The notes beneath the pieces were generated by a model. That model worked only from the letters and a program-made list of their open reading frames with translations. It did not search any database and was not told where the DNA came from. 64,000 nucleotides of DNA, taken from Xenopus tropicalis (taxonomy: Eukaryota; Chordata; Amphibia; Anura; Pipidae). The stretch covers positions 83,116,904-83,180,903 of the forward strand of contig NC_030678.2 in NCBI RefSeq assembly GCF_000004195.4. Reading direction: 5' to 3'. Below, piece after piece: positions 21,161-33,166 of this stretch. The translations under genes were made by a program, and so were the position numbers. Every line of letters begins with the position of its first letter. Position 1 is the stretch's first letter.

Positions 21161-23113
21161 TAGGGCTTTTTGTTATCATTTGTTATCATTCTAATCATTT
21201 GATCAGTTGAAAGCAACCAAACAGCAGATAGCATTTACTGATCGCCTGTTTAAAAGCAAACAGTGGTTGCTATAAGGTACTCACAGATGGAATGCTGGAA
21301 GTTTGTCTCTCCTGAATCATGCCACACAGCATTATTCCATTTGATGCAAAATGCCAGAGCTAAAGAGACTTTTTATATAAAATGGTGAAGAGTGGAGTTT
21401 AACTTCAGATAAAAGAAAAATGTTCTGTCTGGTTCTGACTAATCCTTGACCCTAACATTGTGATTGATCTCCAGCTCTCATGGCATCATCCAACAGCCAG
21501 AAAGAAAAGTATACCCAGAGCAATAACAAAACAGTGATATAAATAGAAATTGCTATATCTCTGTGTGTATATAGGCTCCACAATCACAGGTTTCTGCTTT
21601 GTATGTTTGAATCATAGCTCCAGTCATACATAACACTAGAATTAACAAAGAAAATGCCTCAAATCTATTGGAATTCACCACAGCCCAACATTGTGTCATG
21701 GCATTAAAAATATCAACAATGATGTATTTCTTGACCATAAAATACACATGGTATATGTACCTAATGTATAGTGAATTAGCAGCACACGACTGTGGAACAC
21801 TTGTGAGGTTTGCAAAATTTCACTTGGATACTTATGGCCAGCAACATTCTTCTTTAATCATTTTTGTAGGTCATCCGTCTATCATTGTCAATGTCACTTC
21901 AGACTCATTTTGCCAATTACACGAATACCCTGCAGCCACAAAACAAAAGCATCCTTTTCTCTATACTATTACAAAGGACAAGTCAAAAGAGCAGGTAAAA
22001 TTAAGAGAATTGGCAGATTCCCCAGAAAGCAAAGGTTAAAAAAAAGAAAAGCATTCAGCAACAAATGTAAGAAAAAGCAAAGTTTGCTTTGGTCTTTTCA
22101 TATGAGTACTGTCTGTTTTTACAAATGTTTTCATTGTATTTTATGTACAGTAGTAGGCTTTAACCCCCCAACTTATGGGTCTGCCATGTGAAAAAAAAGT
22201 TTTAATTTTCTACTCACAAGGCATATAATCGGTGGTCATGGCTGGCAGAGTTTAGCTATACCAAATATTGTGAAAGAAGTGATTCCCTAGTCCCATCCCT
22301 AGGCCCAGACTAGGTTCTGGTAAATGCTAAAGGGGCTGTTGTAAGATGCCATAGACAGTCACTAAGTAGTGGGCCTGATGGGGGGCCGTTTGGGTATCTG
22401 TGTAATTGAAATGCCAGGGCCTATTTTGACTCCCAGCCTGGACCTCCCCCCCCCCCCCCAACTTTAGTTATCATTCTGCCAATTGCAATATGCAGCATTT
22501 CCAACATGTGAATGAAATGTGCTGTGTTTTAGATGAACCTCACTGATACAGTATGCAAGTGGGAGGGGTGGCAACATGATAAAATGTGTTTTTCACACCA
22601 TTCAATAGATTATTAGTGAAATGATTTGCAAAATGTTAAGATTATCTGAACAAACTGAAAGAAACAGTTTTCTCTGTGTCCTGCTGGGAAGCATGCCAAC
22701 AAACAGTCAAAAGCAGGTGTTCAGTGCATGGACTCTATTATGGACACCTCTTCTCTGTGCTTGTAAGAGAAGGGAAGGTGTTGCCTGAGTCAGAAAGCCC
22801 TTAGGCTTTATTGACCACCACAAATAGCAGCAACAGATAGGTGCCATATATACTGTACATCAAAAATATTTCTTTGTTTCATTGGGCATCAATAACACTA
22901 TAATTATCAGTGGCCTAAATCTGTATGTATGTTATGACTGTTAGTACTGAGGAAATTTAAAACTCCTGCCCAATCATTTAGTGCTTGTTATGCTTCCTTC
23001 CCCACATTTCCATGTCATGGTGGGTGTTCAGGGAGCCAACAACCTCCTTTTTAAAAAAAAAAAATCCAGAATAATCCTGGTTTGGGGTCCTCTATTATTC
23101 TATGTTTTGAAGC
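21161..23113. other. no gene recognised
   Basis: AT-rich sequence with a run of 13 or more C at 22447-22459. No exon or complete repeat was identified. The 123-codon frame at 21668-22039 shows no family resemblance. Confidence 0.5.
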
Positions 23114-24489
23114 TGTAACCTCTATTTCAGCTCAATAGCTGCTTTCCCGGACTAGTACCAGTAGAACATGGGTTACACTGTACTCTCTTACCCAGAATGG
23201 GCCTTCGCTAAGTGGAAGAGGAAGGTGAGGGTGTTGTGCAACTACACCTCTCTTGCTGCTATGCAGAAAAATGAAACCAGAGGGCGCCAGAGGTTCTTGC
23301 AAATAACAAAATGATAAGTGTTTATTGAACATCCACAGGGTTTACTTACAATACAGCTTCAGAGGCCATTGGTACATGCAACATATACCGAGTGTATATT
23401 CAGACTGACACTCTCCTGCGGGCAGACTGGCAGGAATCTCCCTTCACCTCTGCGACACACCCTGTAGTGGATCCCTCAGGGAATTCTCTATCCTGATTCC
23501 CTATTCACTTGGATCCCTACACTACAGGCAATGTGGCCTGGGAGAACTATCTCCAGAAAAACTGCAAATCCTATGCAGGAGCTCATGCTGCTCATTCTAT
23601 CTCAGCCCTAACTGCCTTACACTCCTAGGGGCTGATTTACTAACCCACGAATCCGACCCGAATTGGAAAAGTTCCGACTTGAAAACGAACATTTTGCGAC
23701 TTTTTCGTATGTTTTGCGATTTTTTCGGATTCTTTACGAATTTTTCGTTACCAATACGATTTTTGCGTAAAAACGCGAGTTTTTCGTATCCATTACGAAA
23801 GTTGCGTAAAAAGTTGCGCATTTTTTGTAGCGTTAAAACTTACGCGAAAAGTTGCGCATTTTTCGTAGCGTTAAAACTTAAAAGGTGCAAAGTTTCGCGT
23901 AAGTTTTAACGCTGCGAAAAAAGCGCAACTTTTTGCGCAAGTTTTAACGCTACGAAAAATCGCCAGATTTTACGCAACTTTCGTAATGGCTACGAAAAAC
24001 TCGCGTTTTTACGCAAAAATCGTATTGGTAACGAAAAATTCGTAAAGAATCCGAAAAAATCGCAAAAAATACGAAAAAATCGCAAAATACCGATCATTAC
24101 GAAAAAAACGCAATCGGACTCATTTCGACCCGTTCGTGGGTAAGTAAATCAGCCCCCTAGAGTGTACTATGAAGGGAGCTACACCTGCCACAATCTAATG
24201 CCTCATTCACGGGGCCCTGTTCCCCGACTTCACTGGGCCTGGGCCCATGCCCTGGGCTCTCAGCACACATCCACCTTGTCCCTAAGGTGGAAGCAAACAA
24301 CAGGAAGGTGCCACTCCTCTCCCAACACTATACCAAAGTCAGGCAGGATGTGGTCACTATACCTTCTAACCAATAGCACACATGTTAATGAACTCACTTA
24401 GATACATTCCCTTCTGCCCAGCAACTAAGGGAACTGAACCTGTAGGGATTTAAAGCCATAGGGACCATTTAACCCTATGGGTCCCTACA
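23114..24489 (-). mobile_element. solo LTR, minus orientation, interrupted by a MITE
   Basis: On the minus strand it begins TGTAGGGACCCATAGGGTTA and ends GGTTACA, the usual TG...CA form. It is bordered by the 4-bp duplication AAGC (23110-23113 and 24490-24493). Blocks such as AGCGAAGGCCCATTCTG and GAACCTCTGGCGCC match the second LTR at 37293-39501. An AATAAA precedes GCAAGAACC, as expected for an LTR poly(A) site. No internal retroviral region is present. The element at 23628-24156 is inserted within it. Confidence 0.85.
23628..24156. mobile_element. CpG-rich palindromic Harbinger-like MITE, copy 1
   Basis: Termini GGGGCTGATTTACT and GTAAATCAGCCCC are flanked by CTA on both sides. The 529-bp body is one long imperfect palindrome built of phrases such as TTACGAATTTTTCG and CGAAAAATTCG, dense in CpG. 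It is nearly identical to copy 2 at 47679-48187, which lacks 20 bp. Related elements at 32748, 55159 and 55592 carry TAA or TTA duplications, so a Harbinger-like origin is inferred. Confidence 0.85.
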
Positions 24490-24493
24490 AAGC

Positions 24494-26190
24494 ATTCCTG
24501 ATAGTGGGTATGTCCAGTACCTATATAAGAAAGATTATAAAGGCTTCCTCTCACGTTTAGAGATATATTTTGAAAATTTTGAAACAAACAAGACCTCATT
24601 TTTTTAATAGTGGAGGAATTCTAGGGTAAAATGATGTAGCAAAAAATACCTCTGGTAACTTTAGAAGCCAGATTTCCATTTTTTAAAATTGAAAGTTGGC
24701 TCTACTAGAGTGCAAGATGTAAGCATGGAGCAGGAGAGTGGGGGTGGCAGAAGAATTACGGAAAGACCCCAGGTTCCAAGCATTCTGGATAATACATCCT
24801 ATACCTATATAATAAAGCTTCAGGCCAGCACTCTTTATGTATCTAAACCGGTATTTGCCAGGAATTGTTTCTTAATATAGTTTATTTACACTGGCCTGAT
24901 TTCCCAGTCAAAAGTTGACAGGATATTATTGCACATGTAAAGGACTTAACACCATAAATGTAGACATCAGTGTTTTGACAGTTGATTGCTGGATGTGCCA
25001 TAACCACAGAAGTTTTTAAAGATATTGCCTAGTATTTTGTCCTGGTGACTTTTCATTGTGAAAAATTGCCCCACGCATCAATGCATTCCAATAATGAGTT
25101 TTTGGAAAGTACAGCAGTTAGGAGTGCTGGGGGATATTAGAGCACAGATATCTCCCAAATAATGGGAAATAAAGAATTTGGCCTAGTTTTCAGTGGCGTG
25201 ATTTACTGCATTTTGTTTTCACATGGTACCTTTCATTACATGATCACCCAGCAATGTCAGAAAAGTTCTCCATATTTCAAGAAAGGATAAAAAAAATCAT
25301 TAAAGTTCTGTTAGGCTTCTGGTACAGAATGCAGCTAGGAAATACCATGCAGTTGAGGCATACTATTATAACTCATTCATTTTGCCACTATATTGAGGAC
25401 ACGGAAACAAACATTTGCTAAAACTGGAGATATAGAGAGACTTGCTCTTAGCAACTATTCAGTTGGTCTTATTAGTATTATTTTTGCATTCTATTTAAAT
25501 TATTATTATTTTTATTCTGCTGCACCTTAAAAATCTCCCCTCTTCTATCCATCTTTCATGTGGCTGAAAAAACTCTGCCTGGTGGGAAGGGTAATTAAGC
25601 ACTAACAAACAGATAGCAGGTGATATTATAAACATAAGAACAACTGGAGACTAATTGCACTTTGACCTCTTATTTTTGCATCTGCTGTCCTTGTTTTAAA
25701 TTTGCCTTCTTGGTCTCAGCCATGTAGGACCATGGTAAAGGTGGTATCCACCTTTAATTTAAGTAGTCCTTATAAAGGGCTGGTCTTGTTTCCGAGGAGG
25801 TTTTGGGAGGGGTAAGCTATTTGCCTTTTCAGATAGTTAGGAATGCAGCCAAATATTCCATCAAGGAGAAAAGAAAGACTTAGTACCCTGGTTGTAACTC
25901 CTCAGCTGCCATTCTCAAGGGCAGGGAGACCTGTGGAGGAGCATTGGTGTGAGGGCCTTGCACTCTGGGGACTGGAGACTTGCTTGAATTCTGTTAAGAG
26001 AACTAAATATGTGAACTTATATGAATCATTTGGGCACAACAATTTTATAATGCGTAGTGGGCCAGTCTCTGCCCACAGCCCTCCCAGCCAGCAGCATTAG
26101 CTTGCCCCTATTCCTCTGATGTTGCTTATCTATATACTAACATCGGCCATACCCCACCGCTGACATCAGACGGTGCAAGCCAAATGTAGA
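24494..26190. other. no gene recognised
   Basis: AT-rich sequence without convincing exons. A short ATTACGGAAAGACCCCAGG-like phrase near 24757 is a fragment of the TACAGGTATGGGACC family. Confidence 0.45.
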
Positions 26191-26193
26191 TAT

Positions 26194-26340
26194 TAGTGAT
26201 GAGTGAAATTTTTCAGCAGGTATGGATTTGCTTTAAAATTCCACATTTCGTCACTGGCAAGAAAAAGTTGCAGTTGCATAAAGAAAAAAGCAGCACGTGT
26301 CAAAAAAGTCACGCAGTAGCCACATTTCACAAAAATGTCT
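26194..26340. mobile_element. TAGTGATGAG-family fragment
   Basis: It starts TAGTGATGAGTGAAA and shares GTATGGATTTGCTTTAAA and CCACATTTCGTCACTGGC with the element at 61218-61505. The right terminus is not present, so it is truncated or decayed. Confidence 0.6.
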
Positions 26341-26651
26341 TCGATTTTTTATATTTCTTATCTGCCCATACTGACGGAGGTGCATCCATGCATTGGGCAT
26401 TTCAGCCTGGCTCCCCTGAGGTAGAACGCAGAAGAAATCCACTGCAGGGTGAAAAGCCCTTATAATATTAGTTCCAGGTATTTGAGCAGGACTGTCTGGT
26501 TCCATTCCTGTTCTGTAATTATTCTTTGTAAATTAATTGTAAGACCCCTGTTTATTTTATATATATAAATAAATATCTAAATGTATATGTTGCTACAATA
26601 AACTTTTTTGTTTTCATAAGTCCTGTGTGAAGCGGTCCAGGTTCCTCGGTT

Positions 26652-26652
<1 letters not shown>

Positions 26653-26704
<52 letters not shown>
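26653..26704. repeat. TA dinucleotide microsatellite
   Basis: About 26 uninterrupted TA units. The sequence just after it, GGTGCTATATAAATTGATGATGATAA, resembles a retroposon 3' end followed by a GAT-rich tail. Confidence 0.95.
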
Positions 26705-26707
<3 letters not shown>

Positions 26708-29203
26708 GCACTGCATGACTTGCTGGTGCTATATAAATTGATGATGATAACCTGTAGATAGCAGGCCCAAAGGGGTCCCTGATGGTTGACCAGCTTTAAT
26801 ATTATTTTTTAGGGGTGCAGTCTGAAAAAGATTTTACTGTGGAAGCCAGGGTATCTAGTTATCACAAGTATCTTTTATAAATTAAGGATAAGGAGCTGTA
26901 AGAACCACTTTCACAGTACCTGAGCTTGTAATAGGCAGGAGGTTTGTGACTTGCTTGTTTTCTACATGGGTGTTGGAGCTTTCTTCTTCGTAGAATATCA
27001 GAATATATTGTAAAATGCTCTTCTCCATTTTAGGATGCATAGTTTTTAGTATTTTGCAATTGTAACCTATTGAAATGAAAATATTGAGGTCCTAGGGATC
27101 AACATAGTATTTTTCCGACAGTACTAGTGCTTTAAAAAAATTTACATATAAAATATACAAATATTACAAAATGACAAAAATTTGGAAAAAATAGTCATTA
27201 ACAATATACTATGTAAATGAACTTAATGAGATTTCAGGACAGAGGCTTAGGGAAATGAGCCTTAATGGCAGAAAAGGGTGGCCATTTGCCATGCAGAGAG
27301 ACCACTGTATCTAGAAGCAATGTCATTTACACAGCCAAAGCCTGTGGTAGTGAGAAAAACAGTTTTATTAACTAAACCTTGCAAGCGGCGTACGGTAGGA
27401 AATTATAGGCAGAGTGCAATAACGAAAAAGGGGACATTTATTTAATTGCTAATTACTCTCTAATTACACTGCAGTCTGTAAAAAGAAGCAAGTGTTTACT
27501 CTGCACAGTCAGCTGGAGGGTAAGAATTGCTTAAAAGAGATTTTAAAGGGACCTTGCAGCATGAAATGACTAAAACATTTCAGGTATAAAGGATTATAAA
27601 AGCAATAATCAGAATTAAATCCAAGGTCCATAAAACCAGTACCAAAGAAATGTTACCATGAGGCAAGTTAGTTCAATATATAAGCTGTGTGCAAATGAAA
27701 TAAAAGACTAAAGGGACAATTATCTGAGAAAACTACAAAGCTCAGGCTTGGAAAGTGAATTAGGATTTAAATTTGAAATGTGATAAAAGTTGCACCAGGT
27801 ATAGTAACCCATAGCAACTATCGGATGTTTGCTTTCTAACAGGTGACCAACAAAGGGTACCAGCTGATTGGCTGCTGTAAATTACTAGACCTGGTACAAA
27901 TTTAGAAAAGTTAATTTTATTACCCATTTGGTCAGGGAAACATAGCTTTATCGGTCAAAGCAGTAGAAGAGCTGTCCCGCACCTTACATAGAAATCTAAG
28001 TATTCTGGAATTGTTGCCAGGGCTACTGACCATAGTAAAGTTATGGGATTGTGAGCCTATATTTCTCACCTTTTTAGTATAAGCTTTCTACTATTAATTT
28101 TCCAATTTCTAATAGTAAAGTGCATATTCAAACAAGATTAGTATAACTGTTACATCATGGTGAGACTATTATAGCTTTCCATCAATTACAAACCTATATG
28201 AGATCAAGTGGTTACACCATCATACTCAATATCCCTGGCTTTATGTTAGAATACATGTGGAAGAAACACATAAAAATATACCAAGTGCACAGTTTGTACG
28301 ACTTGTAGCCCATGTAAAGTGAGTTAGCAGACCTAGTAAGCTGTGTGTTTGTATAAAGTAAGATACAGTGAATACCTCATCTCTGATTAAAAGTACAAGC
28401 ACAGAAGGAGCTCCACAAACACACACCCCATCACTGTCATAATGTCACATTTCTGCTCACTGGAACTGATGCCTTATCTCAGCAAACACATTCTTGTCAC
28501 TAGGTCACCTTGCTGCACAGCGCTACTGACTGTTTAACCCACAAATACATGCATAAAATAACATAAATATCCTTTAAAGAATGAAGTATGAGAGATAGCT
28601 GTGGATTTGTTTAGATGCAGAATTCCACTTTTCACCACTTGGTGGACTCAGAGAACCACAAACCAAGCGCTAATCTAAATCAATGATTTTTTTTTAGCAG
28701 GTCTTTAAAGTCTCCGTTTTGCTTCATTTTCATTTCCCCAAAACTCCTACCACTCTATATAACCACCCATAATTACATTCCCTGTTTGTTCAATATTTTC
28801 CCATCTCTCTAGATCCTTTTTCAATTTACTTGGCCTATGAGGGCCAAACATAAAACACAAGAAAGCATGAATTGCTATGGTCTAACCAAGGAAATTATGA
28901 TACTGACACAACATCTGTGGAGAAGGAAAGGCCATAGACTTCCTTAAATGTTTAACTAATTAGTTAACAAAAAACATTATTTCCAGCTGCTAAAGGACAC
29001 CAGAGGGTCCAGTTATGGGGCGCAAATATGTATCCTATAGAAATATTCATAGATTTATGTTATTTATGTACATTTTTAGGTCTGATATTGCAACTTCAGA
29101 TTAAAGCTGGGGTTATAATTACAATCAATTTTCATGTGACAATGTTATACATTTCCTGGAGAAACGTTTTCTACATAGTACTTAGTAAGGACAACCCAAG
29201 TTT
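26705..29203. other. mostly unrecognised sequence with one small palindromic element
   Basis: No exon was found. At 27788-27903 an inverted pair (TTGCACCAGGTATAGTAACCC and its approximate complement near ACTAGACCTGGTACAAA) marks a small MITE related to the one at 40443-41020. An ATATCCTT at 28567 has no U12 branch site or exon context. Confidence 0.5.
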
Positions 29204-29470
29204 GAAGGTGGCCATACACTATAAGATCCCCTTGTTAAGCAACGTTACCAAAGAAGCAAATCTTACAACCTATGAACCCACCTAAGGTGGGTGATATCAC
29301 AGTAATCCAATCAATTGGATTTCGTTGATGGCCAAATAAACCAATCTGGTCCCTGATCCAATGGGAAAATCAAACCTGTCCAATTGACATCTGGTCAATT
29401 TTCAACCCGGACAATGGTTGGGTAAGACCATTGGGTGTCACCATACATGGGCAGATAAGCTGCCTTATCA
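29204..29470. mobile_element. AAGGTGGCCATACAC-family element
   Basis: It opens GAAGGTGGCCATACACT and closes near GTCACCATACATGGGCAG, with inverted segments (CCAATCAATTGGAT, TTGACATCTGGTCAA). It is related to 18811-19175. Borders are approximate. Confidence 0.6.
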
Positions 29471-32370
29471 GTCTGAAGGACTAAAATACCTATACCCTGA
29501 GAGAACCATGGTTGGTGGGAAACCCCCAGAGCAATTCAAACCTGTCCCATCCACCCTGGTCCAACCAATCAAAACAGATGTGTTTTATTATAGGTAGCCC
29601 AGCGGCCATAGCCTACCATGCTACAGTTTGTGATGTTACTAAAGAAACTTTCTTCTGCATCTGCTTTCATATAAACCTTTTCACCTCCCTATTGCTAATG
29701 CATCACAAAGCCACAAAGTTTTACCATACATTTCTTTCTTCTTAATTACCCCCTGTAAATCATTATTTAACCCCCCCCCCTGAATGAATGTGTTTAACCA
29801 TACTCGCTGAAATTGCAACTTCTGCTCCTTTGTCATAAATAAATAAAAGGAAAACATATTTCTTACAATCCTCAGCTATTCAACAAAACAGCTGCAAATC
29901 ATTTCAACTATTGTGCCATATATTTGTTTCAAAGCACAGAGCAGGAGGAGAACAAGCTGAGCTTCAAATGACATCCAAAACATTGACTTGAACTCTGCAA
30001 CCACAGATCTCCCAGAATCCTTCTGCAGCTCAGCGCGCAAACAGCCTGCGGGGGAATTTTAGGCTATAGCTGCTTCTTTAGCTAAATCCCTTAAGTAACA
30101 TATAATGAAGAAAAAAACACAGCTATAAAGCAGCTTGTGTGCTTAATGGTGTGGTGACCGTTTATTAAGATCTGACCCCTTACCATGCCAGAAGGGCCAG
30201 AGTTTTATGAGGAGGGATAATGCAGAGAAAGAAAGGAAGACATGATGTGAAAGAGCTAAAGAGAAGGGATAGCAAAGGCATAGGGAGTCTGATATACAAA
30301 GATGCGGAGAAGGAAAGGGGTGTAGAGGAATAGAAGAGAAAGAAAAGGAACTGAGTCTTGTAAGAGAGATATAAACTATTTTGTTCTACTGAAAATCACT
30401 TACTTACCTACCTTACCTAACCTAATTAATCATGGGCTACCCAATTAATTATGTGGATCTAACATGTGAGCCACATGTATTTAGCACTGCCAAAGCCAGA
30501 GACACGCACACGTCCTTCCCCATGAACCTCTCTCAGGCACTGCTCGAACATCACAGGTGATTGCCTGTGGACTGCAGGCTTCTAATCTTGCCACAGAATT
30601 GCTAACGGGTAGAAGTCTTATGGGGGAAAGAAATAAGTCGTAAACAGAAACAGAAAAAAAAATGCACACAAATAAGAATAGAAATTTGCATTTCATAATA
30701 TTGTTCATTAGAATGTTATAGCCTTGCAAATTTTAATTGTGCGTTGTGGACTTTTTAAGGCATGCTTGAAGGTGGCGTAATTTTTTGTAGCAAACTTAAC
30801 TTCTTATTTCGTTTTATTACATATGCTGCTCACTGTCACAAACAATAAAATTGGCAAACTTTCTTCCACTGTCAGAAGTGATCACTAAACAGTTTCAAGC
30901 CCATATTAAATTCGCGCACAGGCAAATTTGTTGACACAGAGACATAAATTTTCGCTTTGCGAATAATTTTTCGGTTGCCAACTTTTATTACATTGCCCCC
31001 TAAGGTTTTTGTTTAGCTTTTCTATTAATGCTTTATGTTTGGGATTTGCCCCGCTGCAAAATGAAGCACCTGAGATTAGTGTAACAAGCTAGCTTCTCTG
31101 TCATGAACTAAGAAGGGCTCTACTTCAAAAGGATTATACTTAACAGGTAAAACCATGAACAGGTTAAAATGAATATAACCCTACTTATGATTGGATATAA
31201 ATATTTATATTTTATTATAGAATCCATTCTTTTAGGGGCTTTCCTTTGTGTCAAGAACTCCCTGGTCTAGAACAAGGGACCCAACCTGAGTTTTACTGGC
31301 TGCTGTTCCTCTAGGCTGAGACACAAGAGTCAGTGCGGGCTTAGCCCTCCAGTTTTTAAAAAGAACAGTTTTCGGTAGCTTTTCGGTAGGGCTCTTCGGG
31401 TCAAAACAACCTGCCTGGTTTCTTGAAGATTGACGTGGCGATTGACCAAATGTCGATCACTGTAATAGCCCCTCCCCATGACGGTGCAGCCTGCAAGGTG
31501 GCAACCCTAAATTAAGGGGTTAGTTAACATACCTAATACCCCAGTCCTGTACAGAAAACTTCCTTGGCCCAGGGTTCTTCACAGCAAGCACCATGGAGCG
31601 ATCCTCTTATTCTACTTATTCTTATCCTTATTCTACATCCTCTTTCTTTAATACCCCGGGGGCAGTAAAATAAAGAGCCAAAGTTTTTGTTGAAGTTCCA
31701 CTTTATTGTGCATGTACACCTGAGCAAAGAAAGAAGAAGCAGGAAGAGGATTGCTTTGGGTGCTCACTGAGATGAACCCCAGGCCTAGGCAGTTTTCTGC
31801 TAACAGGAGCACCCGCCCAGGTTATCATGTAAGTAAATACAATCACTGGTGGGGCACATAACTTTTGGTGTGCCCCCCTCCCCTAGATTTCAACCTTTCT
31901 TTCTCCTTTCTTCTCGCCTGTCTCTCCCATAACTGGGTGTTGAATTATTAGCTCTTCTACTTTGTCCAAGCTTTGAGTTCCTGTATTCCTGAGTTCCTGA
32001 ATGTCCTTTTCCTTATAGATAGTGTTTGCCTGCTGCCTTCCCAGACCAATTGCCTGTTCTTCGGAATTGTTTTCTGCCTGTTACTGTTTTTCCGTTTATC
32101 ATTATTAAATCTCTAATCTCTAAGCAGTATGTTTTACTCAGCACGTTGGCTGTCTGGTAATTCAGTGGGCAATTCAAACACTTTGTATAATTGAAATACA
32201 AAAAATCAAGTGTTTGCAAACTAGTAAATATGAAGAAAACTTGAGAAATGAAAATTACTCTGATATATAAGCGGGTAGTGGTTTGCCTTTTAAAAGCAAA
32301 CATATGATTGACTATTACTAGAACTTAAGTAAACTTTGCACCTGTTACAACATTAGGCTCGTTAGATCAA
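29471..32370. other. no gene recognised; repeat-like stretch near 30745-31005
   Basis: A C run at 29770-29780 and an AGAAGGAAAG-rich stretch near 30220-30360 are low complexity. The stretch 30745-31005 (AATTCGCGCACAGGC, TTTCGCTTTGCG, ATTGCCCCCTAAGG) has the look of a decayed palindromic MITE, but its borders were not resolved. No exon was found. Confidence 0.45.
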
Positions 32371-32690
32371 TAGGTCAATAGACCCATGGAGAGATTTGTT
32401 TCCCAAGATAAATCTCTTCTATCGTGGGCAGCTAATGTTTCCTGTTTCCACCGGCAAAAGTATGAATCGCCAGTGGAAAAGCATACACAACACTTAGTTT
32501 TTCCGAAGCCAAACAAAGTGTCCACCTGTTGGCAACTTTGCATGACTTCAGAAAACAAAGTGCTACGTTTACCTTTTTCACTGGGGATTCACTTTGTTGC
32601 CAGTGGAAAGACATTTCAGAGAGATTGGTCACCTTCAGTAGCAGAGATTTATCATGGGCAACTAATCTCTCCATGGGGCATTAGCCCTAC
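32371..32690. mobile_element. palindromic MITE, CCATGGAGAGATT family
   Basis: It opens CCCATGGAGAGATTTG and closes CTAATCTCTCCATGGGGC, with inner inverted segments CGCCAGTGGAAA and GTTGCCAGTGGAAAG. Open frames of 63 to 125 codons on both strands here come from the inverted structure. It is distantly similar to the element in the matn1 AT-AC intron. Confidence 0.65.
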
Positions 32691-32747
32691 ACCACTTCAA
32701 GTGACCCTCAGTTTGATACCAACCAGGGCCAAATTCACAAACATTAA

Positions 32748-33163
32748 GGGGGAGATTTACTAATCCACGAACTGACCGAAAGCGTTCGAATGCGTTTTTT
32801 CGTAATGAACGGTATTTATGTGACTTTTTCGTCGCCGTTGTGAATTAGACGTATATTTTCTGCGACTTTTTCATCGCCTTCGCGGAAAAATCGTATTGTC
32901 GCAACGAGTACAAAAGTTTCGGATTCATTCAAGCTTCGGAATCTCGACTTTCCTTGGGCCAGGTTGGAGATGCACAGTGCCATTTATTCCTATGGAAGGC
33001 TTCCAAAATCATGCAGTCGGAAAGTTTTTTCTGCCATTCACGATCAATACGAAAAAGTTGCGCAAAATACGAAAAAATCACGATGGCGACGAAAAAGTCG
33101 CAAAATTTTCGTTTCCAATCCGATTTTTTCCCTTTCGGATTCGTGGATTAGTAAATCTCCCCC
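32748..33163. mobile_element. Harbinger-like palindromic MITE with TAA duplication
   Basis: Termini GGGGGAGATTTACTAATCC and GGATTAGTAAATCTCCCCC are precise inverted repeats flanked by TAA (32745-32747 and 33164-33166). The interior has the CGAAAAA/TTTTTCG style of the 23.6-kb element, though it is more diverged. Confidence 0.88.
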
Positions 33164-33166
33164 TAA

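Noticed and set aside
23597..23909. Arg/Lys/Phe-rich frames over the CpG palindromes (also at 47598, 58155 and 58554)
   Set aside because: They are translations of TTTTTCG and CGAAAAA repeats in MITE arms, open on both strands for that reason.
28567..28574. ATATCCTT in intergenic sequence
   Set aside because: No coding sequence or branch site nearby; chance match.
32386..32763. 125-codon plus-strand frame with overlapping minus-strand frames
   Set aside because: Produced by the inverted arms of a MITE; no protein family resemblance.
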